A DNA stretch of 64,000 bases from Eopsaltria australis (lineage: Eukaryota > Chordata > Aves > Passeriformes > Petroicidae). Positions 37,816 through 49,257 of the stretch are shown here, one piece after another. A model generated the notes under the pieces. It searched no databases. It worked only from the letters and a program-made list of their open reading frames with translations, and had not been told where the DNA came from. Where the stretch lies: positions 2,480,001 through 2,544,000 of the forward strand of contig JAVTVJ010000143.1 in assembly GCA_034509425.1 (NCBI GenBank). Direction: 5' to 3'. Position 1 is the stretch's first letter. Each line of letters starts with the position of its first letter. Both the position numbers and the translations under genes were made by a program.

Positions 37816-38285
37816 GGGGGACCAGAGGATTCTTCCCCGGCAGAACCTCTGCTTACAGCTAAGCTGGGGAATGAGGAGGTAAATGAGGAGGTAGGATTTT
37901 TAGTAGATACGGGAGCTAGTAACTTAGTGCTAAATACAGTAAGAGAAACTTGAGAAATTATTCTCTAACAATTGTTGTTGCAACAGGGAATCACAAAACT
38001 CGGCCATTTTTCAAGCTCATTCATTTTGAATTGGGCAAACAATGGATGACTCAACAGTTTTTGCATCTACCCAATTCACCAAAGCCTCTCCTTGGGAGAG
38101 ATTTATTGGAAAAACTAAATCCTGGAACCAAATCTAAAAATGGCAAAACACAGGTTAGTACTCCAGAACCTAATTACATGGAAGCCTCTATTTTTGCATT
38201 ACAGCCTCTGAAATCGGACATGATACATCTGCCAGTATCACTTGAGGATGCAGTGATAGTCTGGGCTGGAGAGGTGCCCAGGTGA
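37816..38285 (+). pseudogene. pro: Retroviral protease remnant
   Basis: Directly after the gag TGA the same frame continues into an acidic linker and then FLVDTGASN, the aspartic protease active site (DTGA at 37906-37917). A stop follows at 37951. The rest of the domain, including the LLGRDLL flap-distal block (about 38090-38109), lies in another frame (37950-38285) that ends in TGA at 38283. The domain is therefore broken by a frame change and two stops. The in-frame layout shows that pro was expressed by stop-codon readthrough, as in gammaretroviruses, and not by frameshifting. Confidence 0.85.
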
Positions 38286-39060
38286 TCCAAAAGAGCAGAG
38301 CCTATAAGAATTAAATTGAAACCTGAAGCAGGACTGGAAAGGCAAAAGCAATACAATTTGAAAATAGAAAGTCATAAGGGGTTATAACCCCTTGTGAAAA
38401 AATTTCTAAAATATGGCCTGTTGAAGGAATATGAATCCAAATTTAACACCCCTATTTGCCAGTTAAGAATGCAAACTGAAGGAAAGGCTTACCAGCTGGT
38501 ATAGGACCTGAGGTACCAGAGCCATAAAAAAGATAGTTGAAAATATACACCCAGTAGCAGCAAATCCTTATACCTTACTAACAACCTTGAGTGAAAAATT
38601 AAAATTATTTACAGTATTAGATTTGAAAGATGCCTTTTTCTGCATCCCTTTGAGTACTGAGAGTCAAGAGCTATTTGCTTTTGAAGGGGAAAATCCAAAC
38701 AGAGAGAGAAGAAGCCAGCTGACTTGGATGGTTCTACCACAGGGGTTTAAAAATTATAGCCCCACCATATCTGAAATTCAATGGACAAAAGAACTGGAGG
38801 AGTGGAAAAACCAGAGCCCTACTGGAGTCTTGCTACAGTATGCAAATGACATTCTGATAGCCACTGAAACTAAACAGCAATGCTGGGATCAGACTGTAGC
38901 CTTGCTAAATTTTCTGGGACTAACTGGATATAGAGGATCCAAAGACAAAGCACAAATATTCCAGACCACAGTAACCCACTTGGGGTTTGAAATTCTCTAA
39001 AGACAAAGGAGGCTGAACAGGAATGAAAAGAAGCAATTTGCCAACTCCCGCTGCCAGGAA
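38286..39060 (+). pseudogene. pol: Reverse transcriptase remnant, catalytic motif lost
   Basis: The early fingers region has stops at 38385 and 38502 and a frame change before about 38521. A longer open frame (38587-39000) carries motif A, VLDLKDAFFCIPL (Asp codon 38620-38622), the LPQGFK block, and then QYANDILIA. The usual catalytic pair in YxDD is here Asn-Asp (Asn codon 38845-38847). The first of those aspartates is essential in known reverse transcriptases, so activity would be lost even without the stops. The frame closes at 38998 and the connection resumes in a different frame. Confidence 0.9.
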
Positions 39061-40186
39061 CGGTAAGAGAATTATGTACATTTCTCGGGATGGTGGGATG
39101 GTGTCCCCTGTGGATCAGCAATTGTGGGCTGCTAGTAAAGCCACTGTATGAGCTCTTGAAGACAGTCAGAAGGACTTTATAGTCTGCACTGACAATTCAT
39201 GGGCTGCCTTTTCACAACGCAAGCAAGCTCTTTTGCAGGCCCTGCTTTGGGGCTCCTGGATCCCATGTGCCTGTTTGAAGTGCTTACCTATGAAAGACAA
39301 AACACAACACTGGGAGTGCTGTCCAGTTCCTTGGGGAGCAGAGGAGGGCTGTGGCCTACTTTTCAAAGGAACTAAATGTCAGCCAAGGCTGGTCTACTTG
39401 TCGAGGGCAGTAGCAGCTACTGTCCCCTTAATCCAGGAAGCTTGAAAACTGACTTTGGGACAAAGCACTTTCTTCTATGTACCACACATGGTGCAGCCAG
39501 TACTCAAGCAAAAAGGGGCACTGGCTCTCTCCCAGCCAGATGTTGTACCAGGGAGTCTTGCTGGAGCGAGACGATGTGACAATCAAATCAACTTCTATCA
39601 TTAACCCTGCTGTGTTCTTATCTTCCCAACAAGCAGAAAGAACCCCAGAGCATGACTGCTCACGAACTGTGTATTCCAGCAGACCGGACTTAGGAGACAG
39701 ACCCTTGGAAACTCCTGATTGAGAACTGCTTACTGATGGGAGCAGCTTTGTCCAAAATGGAAAATGACTGTCTGGGTAAGCAGTGACCACACACCATGAG
39801 GTAATTGAATCAGAGGCACTCCCCTTCAATGTGCAACAGCACTCACTCAAGCTTTGGAAGTGAGTACAGGAAAATGATTTAACATTTGGACTGATTCAAA
39901 GTATACTTTGGGAGTGGTGCATGCACACAGGGCCATCTGGAAAGAGAGAGGCCTTTTCATGTCTCAAGGCACACTGATCAAAAATGGAAAACAAATCTTG
40001 GATTTACTCAGAAGTATCCAGAAACCAGCAGAAGTTGCTATTATGCACTGCAGTGCACACCAAGCAGGTAAGACCAAACTGGAATTGGGGAATTATTTAG
40101 CCAAAAAGGCTGCCAAAGAGGCTGCAGAAAAAGGCACCTTAGAAAACATATTTAATACCTCTGGCTGGAGATATCTCTCCCAGTAG
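39061..40186 (+). pseudogene. pol: RT connection and RNase H remnant
   Basis: The connection is recognisable from TVRELCTFLGMVGW (about 39059-39100). RNase H begins with ELLTDGSSFVQNGK (from 39723), whose Asp is a catalytic metal ligand, and hits a stop at 39765. The second half is in another frame and includes TDSKY (Asp codon 39893-39895) and the HCSAHQ block in an open run to 40186. Multiple stops and frame changes separate the pieces. RNase H would degrade the RNA strand during reverse transcription; here the domain cannot be made in one piece. Confidence 0.85.
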
Positions 40187-41250
40187 AAAAATCAGAGTGC
40201 TAGGGACTGTCAACTAATTGAAACCTTAGAAGCAAAATTTGATCCACGAGGCTGGGCAGTTACTCCAGCCAGGCAAATAATAGTCCCAGAACCAATCTTG
40301 TGTGAAATAGAGGATTGTGAACATAAAGCCACTCACTGGAGTACTGAAAAACTTTTGAAACATTTGCAAGAATCTATAATTGGGCTCAGATTAAATGGCT
40401 CAGATTGTACAATCAAAAATCCAACAATGTATAGTTTGTAAAAGAAACAACCCTAACACAGTTAATAAAGTAGTGCTAGGAGCCATGAAATCTGGAAATG
40501 CTATGGGTGAATACTGGCAGATTAATTTCACTGAATTACCCAAAAAAGGGGGGTATTAACACCTCCTAGTTCTTGTGGATAATTTTCTGAGTGGCCAGAA
40601 GCCTTTCCTTGTTGCACCAACCAGGTTAGGGAAGGGACTAAAATACTGTTGAACCAAGTAATACCTAGATTTGGGGTACCTTTGGAAATATCATCAGTTA
40701 GTGGTTCCCACTTTAATGCAGAAGTGGTACAATAGGTTAGAAAAGCCTTGGAAGGAATAGTCGGGGATCTTCATATTCCTTCCAGGCCCCAAGCTAGTGG
40801 CAAAGTAGACTGAATGAATTATACAAATTGCCATTGGGTAAAATGTCAGGAAATCTCCAGGACAGGGGTCCAAGCCTTACCTGTTGCTGTACTACAAATC
40901 AGAATTCAGCTGTGGGACACCAGCAAAATAAGCCCCTATGAGCTGCTATATGGTCAACCCTACCACGTACCAGACATTCCACGAGACACACACCTAACAG
41001 GAGGGGTCAACTTGAATAATTACTTCAATTCTCTTTGTAAAACTTCACGGGATTTACAGCAAGCAGTGGTGATCTCCAGACTGACGGGATTGGACACACC
41101 AGCACAAGAATTCCAACCAGGAGATTGAGTCTACTTGAAAGACTGGGGAACCTCTCTGCTCCGGTCAAAGAGGAGGGGACTTTCCAAGTACTACTGACAA
41201 CTTAAACTGCATTGAAACTGGGCAGAGTAAAATAAAATCATGGAGACATT
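40187..41250 (+). pseudogene. pol: Integrase remnant, all three catalytic acids changed
   Basis: The zinc-binding domain is split: HKATH (about 40322-40336) in one frame and CIVC (about 40430-40442) in another. In the core the first catalytic Asp is Asn (WQINF, codon 40524-40526), the second is Val (SSVSGSHF, codon 40697-40699) and the third Glu is Asp (codon 40808-40810), followed at once by TGA. Stops also lie at 40557 and 41126. The C-terminal part (40814-41128) retains SPYELLYGQPYHVP-like and FQPGD blocks typical of gammaretroviral integrase. It is clearly non-functional. Confidence 0.88.
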
Positions 41251-41531
41251 AATTCCAGAACTAAAATGACCCAATTCCCTCAGATAATCAAAAAACTCAA
41301 GATGCTTAAGTCTTATTTTGCTATCAAAGTGGTAGACTGTCAACAGATATGCAGGAAATTGAGAAACAAACTCAGATTTCACGACACACAGCTCCAGACG
41401 ACATCTCCTGGGGATCTGAAGAAATCTGGACCAAACTTACTTCATTGTTACCCAGCTGGACTTGGTTAAAACATCTGTTTATAACTGCCACCACAATAAT
41501 TGCTATGTGTGTTTTAGCTTGCTTGTTATAA
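41251..41531 (+). pseudogene. env: Env transmembrane-subunit tail, rest deleted
   Basis: Only the last part of the envelope gene remains. The open frame 41349-41531 ends with a tryptophan-containing pre-membrane stretch (SLLPSWTWLKH) and a hydrophobic anchor of about 20 residues, then TAA. The surface subunit, signal peptide, fusion peptide and most of the transmembrane ectodomain are absent, because only about 100 bases separate the integrase end from this tail. No receptor-binding or fusion function is possible from it. The assignment rests on position before the polypurine tract and on the anchor. Confidence 0.65.
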
Positions 41532-41545
41532 TGCCTTATTGTCTC

Positions 41546-41559
41546 AAGAAAAGTGGGGA
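41546..41559 (+). other. Polypurine tract
   Basis: AAGAAAAGTGGGGA, almost entirely purine, lies directly before the 3' LTR, where it would prime plus-strand synthesis. Confidence 0.75.
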
Positions 41560-41560
41560 C

Positions 41561-41903
41561 TTAATAAGGACAGGAGAACAGAATAACATTTTACTCTTAC
41601 CAAATAAAGAGAAGTAGATGAGACTGACAAAACAGAAGTCAAGAGGATGTCAAAGAACCATATTAGGACTTCCAATAAGGGGTGTGACTATGTAAAATAA
41701 AGTAATCCATATACATAAAGTAAGCAGGGATAGCTAATGAATATCTAATCAGCGTGCATGATAAAATCTCTGCTTACCCAACACTCAGGGCACCCAATTA
41801 GAGGAAGGATCCTCTGAGTGACAACGCTCTGCAATAAAGAATGCCTGCTTTCTAACACTGAAGACTGTTAGAAAGTGTCTATGTGTGGCCGGTTTTGATA
41901 TCT
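41561..41903 (+). repeat. 3' LTR of the provirus, shortened and diverged
   Basis: Starts TTAATAAGGACAGG (the expected TG is lost) and ends near GATATCT. It aligns along its length with the 5' LTR, for instance AAGGGGTGTGACTATGTAAA in both, but lacks about 140 bp of U3 and differs at many positions. It keeps a TATA-like TGATAAAAT (41759-41767) and an AATAAA (41833-41838). Only about three CpGs remain in R-U5. Confidence 0.9.
41833..41838 (+). terminator. Poly(A) signal of the 3' LTR
   Basis: AATAAA in the R region of the 3' LTR, about 65 bp after its TATA-like box. The matching site in the 5' LTR has been lost. Confidence 0.6.
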
Positions 41904-44900
41904 AAATGCCAAGTGGCCTTGCATTAAGGAGCAAGGTGTCTCACAAGGCCAGTTCTGCAGGGTGTTCAGCACACCACCATGATGCCATGCAAAATACACT
42001 TAAACTGCTGCAGTAAAGCACACTGAGTCTAATTTGAACAGAAAGGGGGGAAAACTGCCAAGTTCCTAAGTAGGTCTCTAATAATAGGAAAATGGAAAAT
42101 TTAACCTCAGGAAAGATGCAGATTACAATCCTAGCCTTTAATGTTACAAACAGTGCTAAAATACTGTGTATCTTCAAAGCAGAAGTCACTTTAGCATTTA
42201 ACAGCGCTTGAAGAGCAGCAAGCCCTATTTTGCTAGAAAAGAGTAACAACTTTAATTGGGCTTTTTAAAAAGTGACCAGGACTCCACAAGGGTAGATTCC
42301 TAGCATTACTTGGAATGAGGACCATTTAAATAATTTCATGTTATACATCATTAAGCTGAAACATTCAAAACCAAAGTAGAGAACAAAACACTGGAAAGAT
42401 AAAGTGATCTGCCCAAAGTCACTTGAAAATTTTTCTGAGAGGCAAGAAGAGAAATTAATTTTTAACAAATCTCTACGACCTGACAAGAGGGACAGCCTTT
42501 CCTCTAACATTTTATCTTGAGGTGATTCAGGTCATATGCAGGTACAAATATACTTATTTACGTAAGAGCTACGCTTATGCCTGAAAAAAAATGCAAGCAG
42601 GTATCTCCTGAGTTACCCAAGCAAACTATGTACTATAGCAAAATTGAGTGTACACAAATCAGAAATGAGTCAGTTTAGTGCTAAGCCTGTGCTCTGTCAC
42701 TAAAACAGAATACTAACTTTGATGGAATAAATGTCCCCATCATATTTATAATGAAGGTAATCAATTTCTGTATTGTAAAATAACCCTGTCCAGAATCTTG
42801 ATGAACCACATGACGTGTCTTCCAAGGACTGTATTGTTAAAAATGCCTTTTTTACTGGAATTTCAATAATTAATAATGTTTTGGGGTAGTTTTATTTCTG
42901 TGTGGCTTACCCTTTGATGATCTGATTTACATTTATAATGATCTACTCCCTTGTGGATTAATTGCTTGTGTTATTTTCTCTATTAATCAGACGTCAACAT
43001 TTGCATTACAGATGACTGTTTGCATTATTTTCACACTACTAAATCTGGCAGCATGGTACTAATGATAAATACTTTCCTCAGTTCTAGACATGAGATAGTG
43101 TCTCAGTCCTGTTAAACAAAGGCATTATTAGGATCTTACCACTCTTCTGAAGTAGCCTGGTTATTCTGTGGTATCAGCTACATATATTTATTATGTGTAA
43201 GAATTATTTTTCTTTCTGCAAACCATAAATGCACCAATATTTTGTTCACTATTGCTGTCAAACAAGCCCTGAGCAAAGGGCAGAAGCTTATGAATCTGAG
43301 ACCATCAGAGACTTTTTTCCTAGATCCCTGTGTACCTTTAAAAGAGCTTCACACCTTTCAGCAACTCCTTCCTGGGTGTTCCCCACAGTGCTGCCTGAAG
43401 AGCTGCTTTTTGTCAAAACCACATCCTTACACCCTTCCTAATTTATTAGGAAAAATAAATTATCACTGCTAATATAAAACAACACAGATCACTGACCTCA
43501 GCTCATTGACCTGAGCTAGGTAACCTGATTGAGCCTGGAGGACATAGGAAGGACTCACACACACTGCTCTGTCCACGGGCCAGTGAAGCAGCAACCTTTG
43601 CCAGGTAGCTGTGCACAGTCACCTCCTTTCCAGCTCAGTCAGATCCAAAGGAACACACCCGGACCCTGCAGGGTGCACCTCTGCTCCCAGATGGTGGCAC
43701 TGCATTCAGCCCCAGTGCCTTGCTCATGATGCTCTCCCCAGATGTGACTCAGACATGCAGGCCAACAGGGAGAGAAGGGCCTGACCACCCCGCTGCCCAA
43801 ACTGTGCTGCTGTATCCTCACTTATCTGAAAGGAATTGGGAGCAGTAACAGATCCAGTGATGCTTTCCCTGAGCCACTACTCTGGCACAGGAGGTTTGGG
43901 CATGGTAGGGTTGCTCTTCGCACAGGAACAACAGAGCACTTCACAAGCCCAAAACACTCTCACATACAAGGAAAGTCAAGGCCAAACTACATCAGATTAT
44001 TAAGAGACATGCAGTTTCTATACAGAAGCATCCCTGGCCCATCTGGGTCAGCAGTTTCAGTAACAGACTAGCTATCTTCCAAGTAAAGTTTTGCTAAGCC
44101 TTGTCAGTTCCCAGTTTTACAGTGGCAGAGAAAAACTTGGACATGTAAAATAGTAAATAAGTAAAATGCCAGCATCAGGAGCATGAACAAATGGTGCATC
44201 ACAAGCAAACATGGTGGTAGCCATACTTCACACAGCATAAGATAAAAATCCCAGCAGATCTGTATCACACACCTGAAACCCCTCACCTGATGGCTCCCTC
44301 TTCTCCTTTAACCAGCACCACAACTGCTGCCTTGAAATCTGTCACAGAAGAAGCAGTCCTGTGCATGCCACAGATGTTTCCAAGCCATTTCTTTCTTTCT
44401 GGGATGGTTAACATTTCCCCCATGTGACTCCAGTCAGACAGGAAGAGATAAAGACCTCCTCTACATATTGCTACACAGGAACCTTTTCCCTACCTCACCA
44501 AAAACAAAAACAAAAAAAAAAATCCATTCTATCTTATGACACTCCATGCTGCACAGTCTGCACAAGCAGGACCGTCAGTTGTGGAGTTCAAGAATAAGAG
44601 ACTCTTGAGGAAGTGTCTGGTACCTGCACAGCAACACTGACAGGCTGTCTTACAAGGAAAGACAAATTGAAGCAGATCTATTACATATTAAAGTGATTAA
44701 GCCCTTTATAACACATTTGATTTCTTATTCAGCTCCTTCCCTAGGGCCAAAACACAATCTATTCCATTCCCAAACAGCATTATTTTTTTCTGCAGACATA
44801 AGGAGGGCTGATCATAGTGTAAAGTACTTTTTAGGGAAGTAAATGTCTCAAGGTGGTCCTCAGCAAGAATAGCTTCAAATCAACCTGCTCAGCATAAGGC

Positions 44901-47900
44901 ATCTGCTGCAAGGCATGAAGTATTAAAGTACCAGCTGACAGAGGCTCAACTAGGCAATAACCGGGAATGTTACTTCAATAACCCATTTATGGAATGCCCT
45001 CATTTTCTAGCCCATGAATATAGTCCTTCCCTCGACTTCATGGTCTGGTTAATAAAGCTGGGCAGATCTACCCATTTTGGACACAAATAATACCTTTGTA
45101 TCTGCTGGCAGATGTTGTGCAGAAAACTGTTCATTTCACAGCATAAAGCTTTTCATAGATACTTCATTCCTTGTAGCATATTGTGGGAATTATGACATTC
45201 CTGTATTGTATGAGTTCTTCCCCATCTCTTCATACCTTTAAATTACACCTTTGGTCTTGCATCATATTCCTAGGGTCATTAAGTACCTGAACTGTAAATA
45301 TTCCTATTCTCTGCCACAAGAGAACACATAGGAAATTGTGCAAGGCAGGTCAGAGTAGCCTCTTCTAACAAGAAATGAAAGCCTGGACTTTGTGTGCAGC
45401 TCCAAAACTTGTGCTACTGAGCTGCCATAATGACACATTACATCCCATTAATCTGCAATTAAACACTGACAGAGACTGTCAATCTAATACCCTATCTATT
45501 CAGCAGAACTAAATGTACCATTTCTGTCCCCAACACTGTTCCTATGACTAAAACTCTTCAAAATAAAGTTAAATGTGAGAATTAATGGAGCGAGGAAGAG
45601 TCCAAATTCTGAATTAAGAAGGAGCAACATTACTGTGTTTATAGCCTCACCACATCTGTGACTGTAAAGCCTGAAAAAACAAAATGTCTCTGCAAGCACA
45701 GAAATCACTTGCCAACACCTATAGCAAACTTGTTTATTCTCACAAATCCCCCGGTACAACCAACTTTTTGCTATCTGTATATGCTCACTGCCTCTGAGAC
45801 ACAGTCCTGCTCAGTGCTATGCTATCTGCAGTGCTCCTTGGTATCCATTACACCTGCCCCCAAAGCACATCACATTCCCTCAAGGTTCATCTTACTCAGC
45901 TTGGCAGAACGGACCAAGGTCACACATGCGCTGTCACACATGCACAGCTGAGAGACAGGAGTGCCTGAACATCATTGCGGGCTTTAGATGAGACACAAGC
46001 TAGAGAACTGCACAGCCCAGGGCATGGAACCCAGGCTGAGACTCCCTGTTCTCCCCCGTTGAAACTGCAGAAAGACATTCCCTTTGCACGCTATAGTGCC
46101 ACCACAGTTATTGTCCAGTGGTTGTTGCTGTCATTCTGCTGGCGGGAGCATTTGTGCAAGCACTGCCGGGTCTGCATTGGGTAAAATCCATCAGGACAGA
46201 TCAACCCAAAAGCTGCAGGTTGTTTACAATAAACTGATAGGTTCAGCTTCCCACAGACTGCCCTGCTCTCAGATCTCTGTGGGATCGTCAGTGGCTCTGA
46301 AAAGCACTGACTGGTAGTGACATCCTAGCTGACACAGCTGGAGCCAGAAGGGGACATCTGCTAAGAGCTGGAGGCCTCCTTCCAGGAAAACATGCCTGCT
46401 CAAGGGGCAAAGGAGGCTCCCAAGTGCTGTTCTGAGTGGAAACTTTATCAACACAACTGCTGTCTTAAATGACACCATGAGGCTGCGAGCTCTCCTGGAC
46501 TGTGGGGCTGCTCCAGGGCTGAACTCAGACACAGCATCCAAACCAGTTCTCTAAGTGCCCTGCAGCCAGTGCAGACACACTTCATCTGAGCGTGACTTAT
46601 CCACCCTAAAATAAGCACACGAAATAGCTGGACTGAAGCACTTTCTGGCCTAGATGATTTAATTTTAGACAGCTAGAGACAGATGAGATGAATGCCACTT
46701 TCACAAACTCACCCCTGCCACAATGGGATTCAGCACTCAGGGCTGCATCAGAATATGTACATCCACTGAGTGACTAGGTTTCCTTCCCACTCAGTTCAAT
46801 TTCAATGCTACTCAACAATTTATATAGCTCTTTATGTTTTGAAAGCACTAAAGAATTTTAACATTCCAAACCAAATAAAGAATCACAAACACACAAATAA
46901 CCTCAGTGTTCTTCATGATGTGCAGCATTAAAAAGCACAGCAGCCATTACAGAAGAGCACAGGAACACCTAAATGCTGGGTTTGAAACTGCTCCTGCCCT
47001 TCCTGCTCTCACACTGCTGGTAACTCTGGGCTCCCACCCACAGCCAGGTGAGAACCCAGTAGTAACTATTTCTTGTGACAGGACTGACACTTTCCCACTG
47101 AAACAAACTACACTTGGTTATCTGAACAGCTATGCTTTTTCTCTCTTTTAACGTGCTACAAATCTTAGTTTTTGCTGGGTTTGGTTTGGTTTTTCTTTTC
47201 ACCTCAATATTCACACAACAAATATATGAGCCAGGCCTTTAGGGCTTGCAAAAGCACCTGCAATACTTGGCAAAGAAATTTTCACACTCTTGAGATGCTT
47301 GCAACTGCCTGGTCACTTCAAGTGCTGTGGTCAGAGTTTGGCATCCACCAAACTCCTGACAATTAAGGAACAACCAGACATACCATGATGCCAGGCACAG
47401 GCATCTAAAGCCATTGGGCATCCAAACTTAGAAGCCATTTGAGTCTGAGTCAGGGGAATGAATGCAGTCTAGCAAATAAATCAGCACTTTTTCACGAGGA
47501 AAACAGAGAAATATCCAGAAAATAAACACCCCACCTACAAATGCCCTAATGTACAGCTTACATACAAAATCAAAAGTCACCCAATTCCTAGCAGAATCCA
47601 TACTGTAAGCGTTAGCAACAAGGACATTGTCTATTGTAAATAAACATTTTCAGAATTAGCACACTGCTTTAATTGAGTGCATATTTGCAAAATCAATACA
47701 ATTCACCAGGAAAAAAAAATGCCCATTTGGACATGGATCATGTACATGGCTACTTTCTCCTGCCTGCAGGGCCACAGCTGGAAGGCATGGCAGGAAGTAC
47801 AGAGAACATGATTCACATGATGATGTAACAGCACTGCCAGCTCTCCCAAAAAATTCACTGATCACAGCATTTAGCACTTGCAGGACATTGCAAGAGCCCT

Positions 47901-48906
47901 TAATGTGAAGTGAGCAGCTCCTCCAGCTCTATTATTTTTAGGTCTGCTAATTTAAGCAGAGTTCTGTGTAGGACCCTGAAGCAAAATACTCCCTAATTAT
48001 CTGACTTGGAGATTTTTTCCTCCACAAGCAACTTGCAAAGGTATTTTCCTTCATCTTAAGACAAACCTGTGCCCACCACCTTCAAGATCTGTCATTTCTT
48101 GTTCTTCAGCTTCTGTAATGTTCTCAGTTTTCCTCCTGCATTATTTTTTTATTCTGCATACCAAAGGGCCATACAGGAGAAAAAGTGCAAAGGCTGAGAG
48201 GAAAAACTCATAAGGAAGGTGGTTGGTGATCACTTTAGCTGTGAAAGAGGAACAATGGAGAAGTCAATGTCTCAGCACACAGGAAAGTGTATGAAGGTGA
48301 AGGCATTTTTATGTGCCTTCACAACCACATTGTGGACTCCCCACTCCTGTCAACACAGCATAAAGGTCAAAAGAGAAATTAAATTCAAGATATATTCTTC
48401 AGAGAATTTGTTTTTAAGAACCTCATGATTCAGTTTGATTTGATCTCTTGAGATCAGCAACATTTTATGGAACCCAACTCCTGTCTCCAAGTAACCAAGG
48501 GCATGTTGTCTTTATATCAAAGTCAACATCTTACCAAAATACCTGGCTGGAAGATGCATGCCTTCAGACTGCAACTAAGCCAGCAAGGTCCTCGCTCCTA
48601 TTTGCAAGTGCAAAAGTCCACAAGTCTCCCCTTCATATCCAGCAAAAGACCTCTGCAAGAAATGTAATGTCTGCACATACTTTGTATTAGTGGTGAGGAG
48701 GAGAAGGCTGAAGATAAAGACTGCTTTCACTAAAAATCCTTTTAGGATGCTGGACACCCAAGCAGGTGGAGATGTGAAGCCAGCACTGAGCCTCAAGCTG
48801 CTGCACTGGACATTTAAATGAGGCAGCTTAGCTGCAGCTCACAGCTGCAGAGCACAGCACTGTTCCAGTGCAGGACCTGCTTAGTTTGACATGAAACCTC
48901 CTGCTT
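41904..48906. other. Unique non-coding stretch
   Basis: About 7 kb with no supportable gene. It contains a TAAT- and octamer-rich patch at about 42861-43045 and an A-rich run near 44503-44521. Short overlapping frames on both strands look random. Confidence 0.5.
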
Positions 48907-49257
48907 GCTGCAGTGGGTTAGCCTTGGCTGAGAGCCAAACACCCTCCCAGGCTCTCACTCGCTCTCTCCTCTCAGCAGGATATGGAGAAATTAGTAAGAA
49001 TAAGAATGGGAAAGCTTGTGGGTTGAGATAAAGACAGGAAGATTGCTTATCAATTACTGTTGCAGGCAAAGCAGGCAAAACAACCGTAACTTGATGAAAA
49101 TTACTTACTGCCAAGTAAAACAGATGCAGGTAAAGAGAAACAAAACCACAAACCATAAAATACTCCCTTTCCTCTCCCCTCTCCCAGGCTCAACTTCACT
49201 GCTTTTCTCAAGACTCCACCCATCCCCACAAGCAGCACAGGGGCTGGGAGCTATGGT
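48907..49257 (-). repeat. Avian ERV LTR, reverse, left arm
   Basis: Landmarks are 'AGTGGGTTAGCCTTGGCTGA', 'GCTTGTGGGTTGAGATAAAG', 'ATCAATTACTGTTGCAGGCA' and 'GGCTCAACTTCACTGC', in the order of a common avian LTR read backwards. It ends where a reverse CR1 begins. The other part of the same LTR lies at 50046-50245. The family name is not certain. Confidence 0.7.

Larger units (their letters stand above)
35398..41903 (+). mobile_element. Endogenous gammaretrovirus-like provirus (class I ERV)
   Basis: A 6.5-kb provirus with both LTRs. Gene order is gag, pro, RT, RNase H, integrase, env remnant. Class I assignment rests on the Gag with one CCHC knuckle, a stop codon in frame between gag and a DTGA protease, and the gamma-type integrase tail. 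LTRs differ in length (482 versus 343 bp) and differ at many aligned sites, so the insertion is old. Flanking bases AAAA (35394-35397) and AAAT (41904-41907) may be a decayed 4-bp target duplication. The element is short because most of env is missing. Only gag remains open. Nothing suggests it can replicate. Confidence 0.95.

Noticed and set aside
35386..41910. Similarity of GATATCAAAATG before the 5' LTR and GATATCTAAATG at the 3' end as a 12-bp target duplication
   Set aside because: The 3' GATATCT aligns with the end of the 5' LTR, so most of the match is LTR sequence; only AAAA/AAAT can be flanking.
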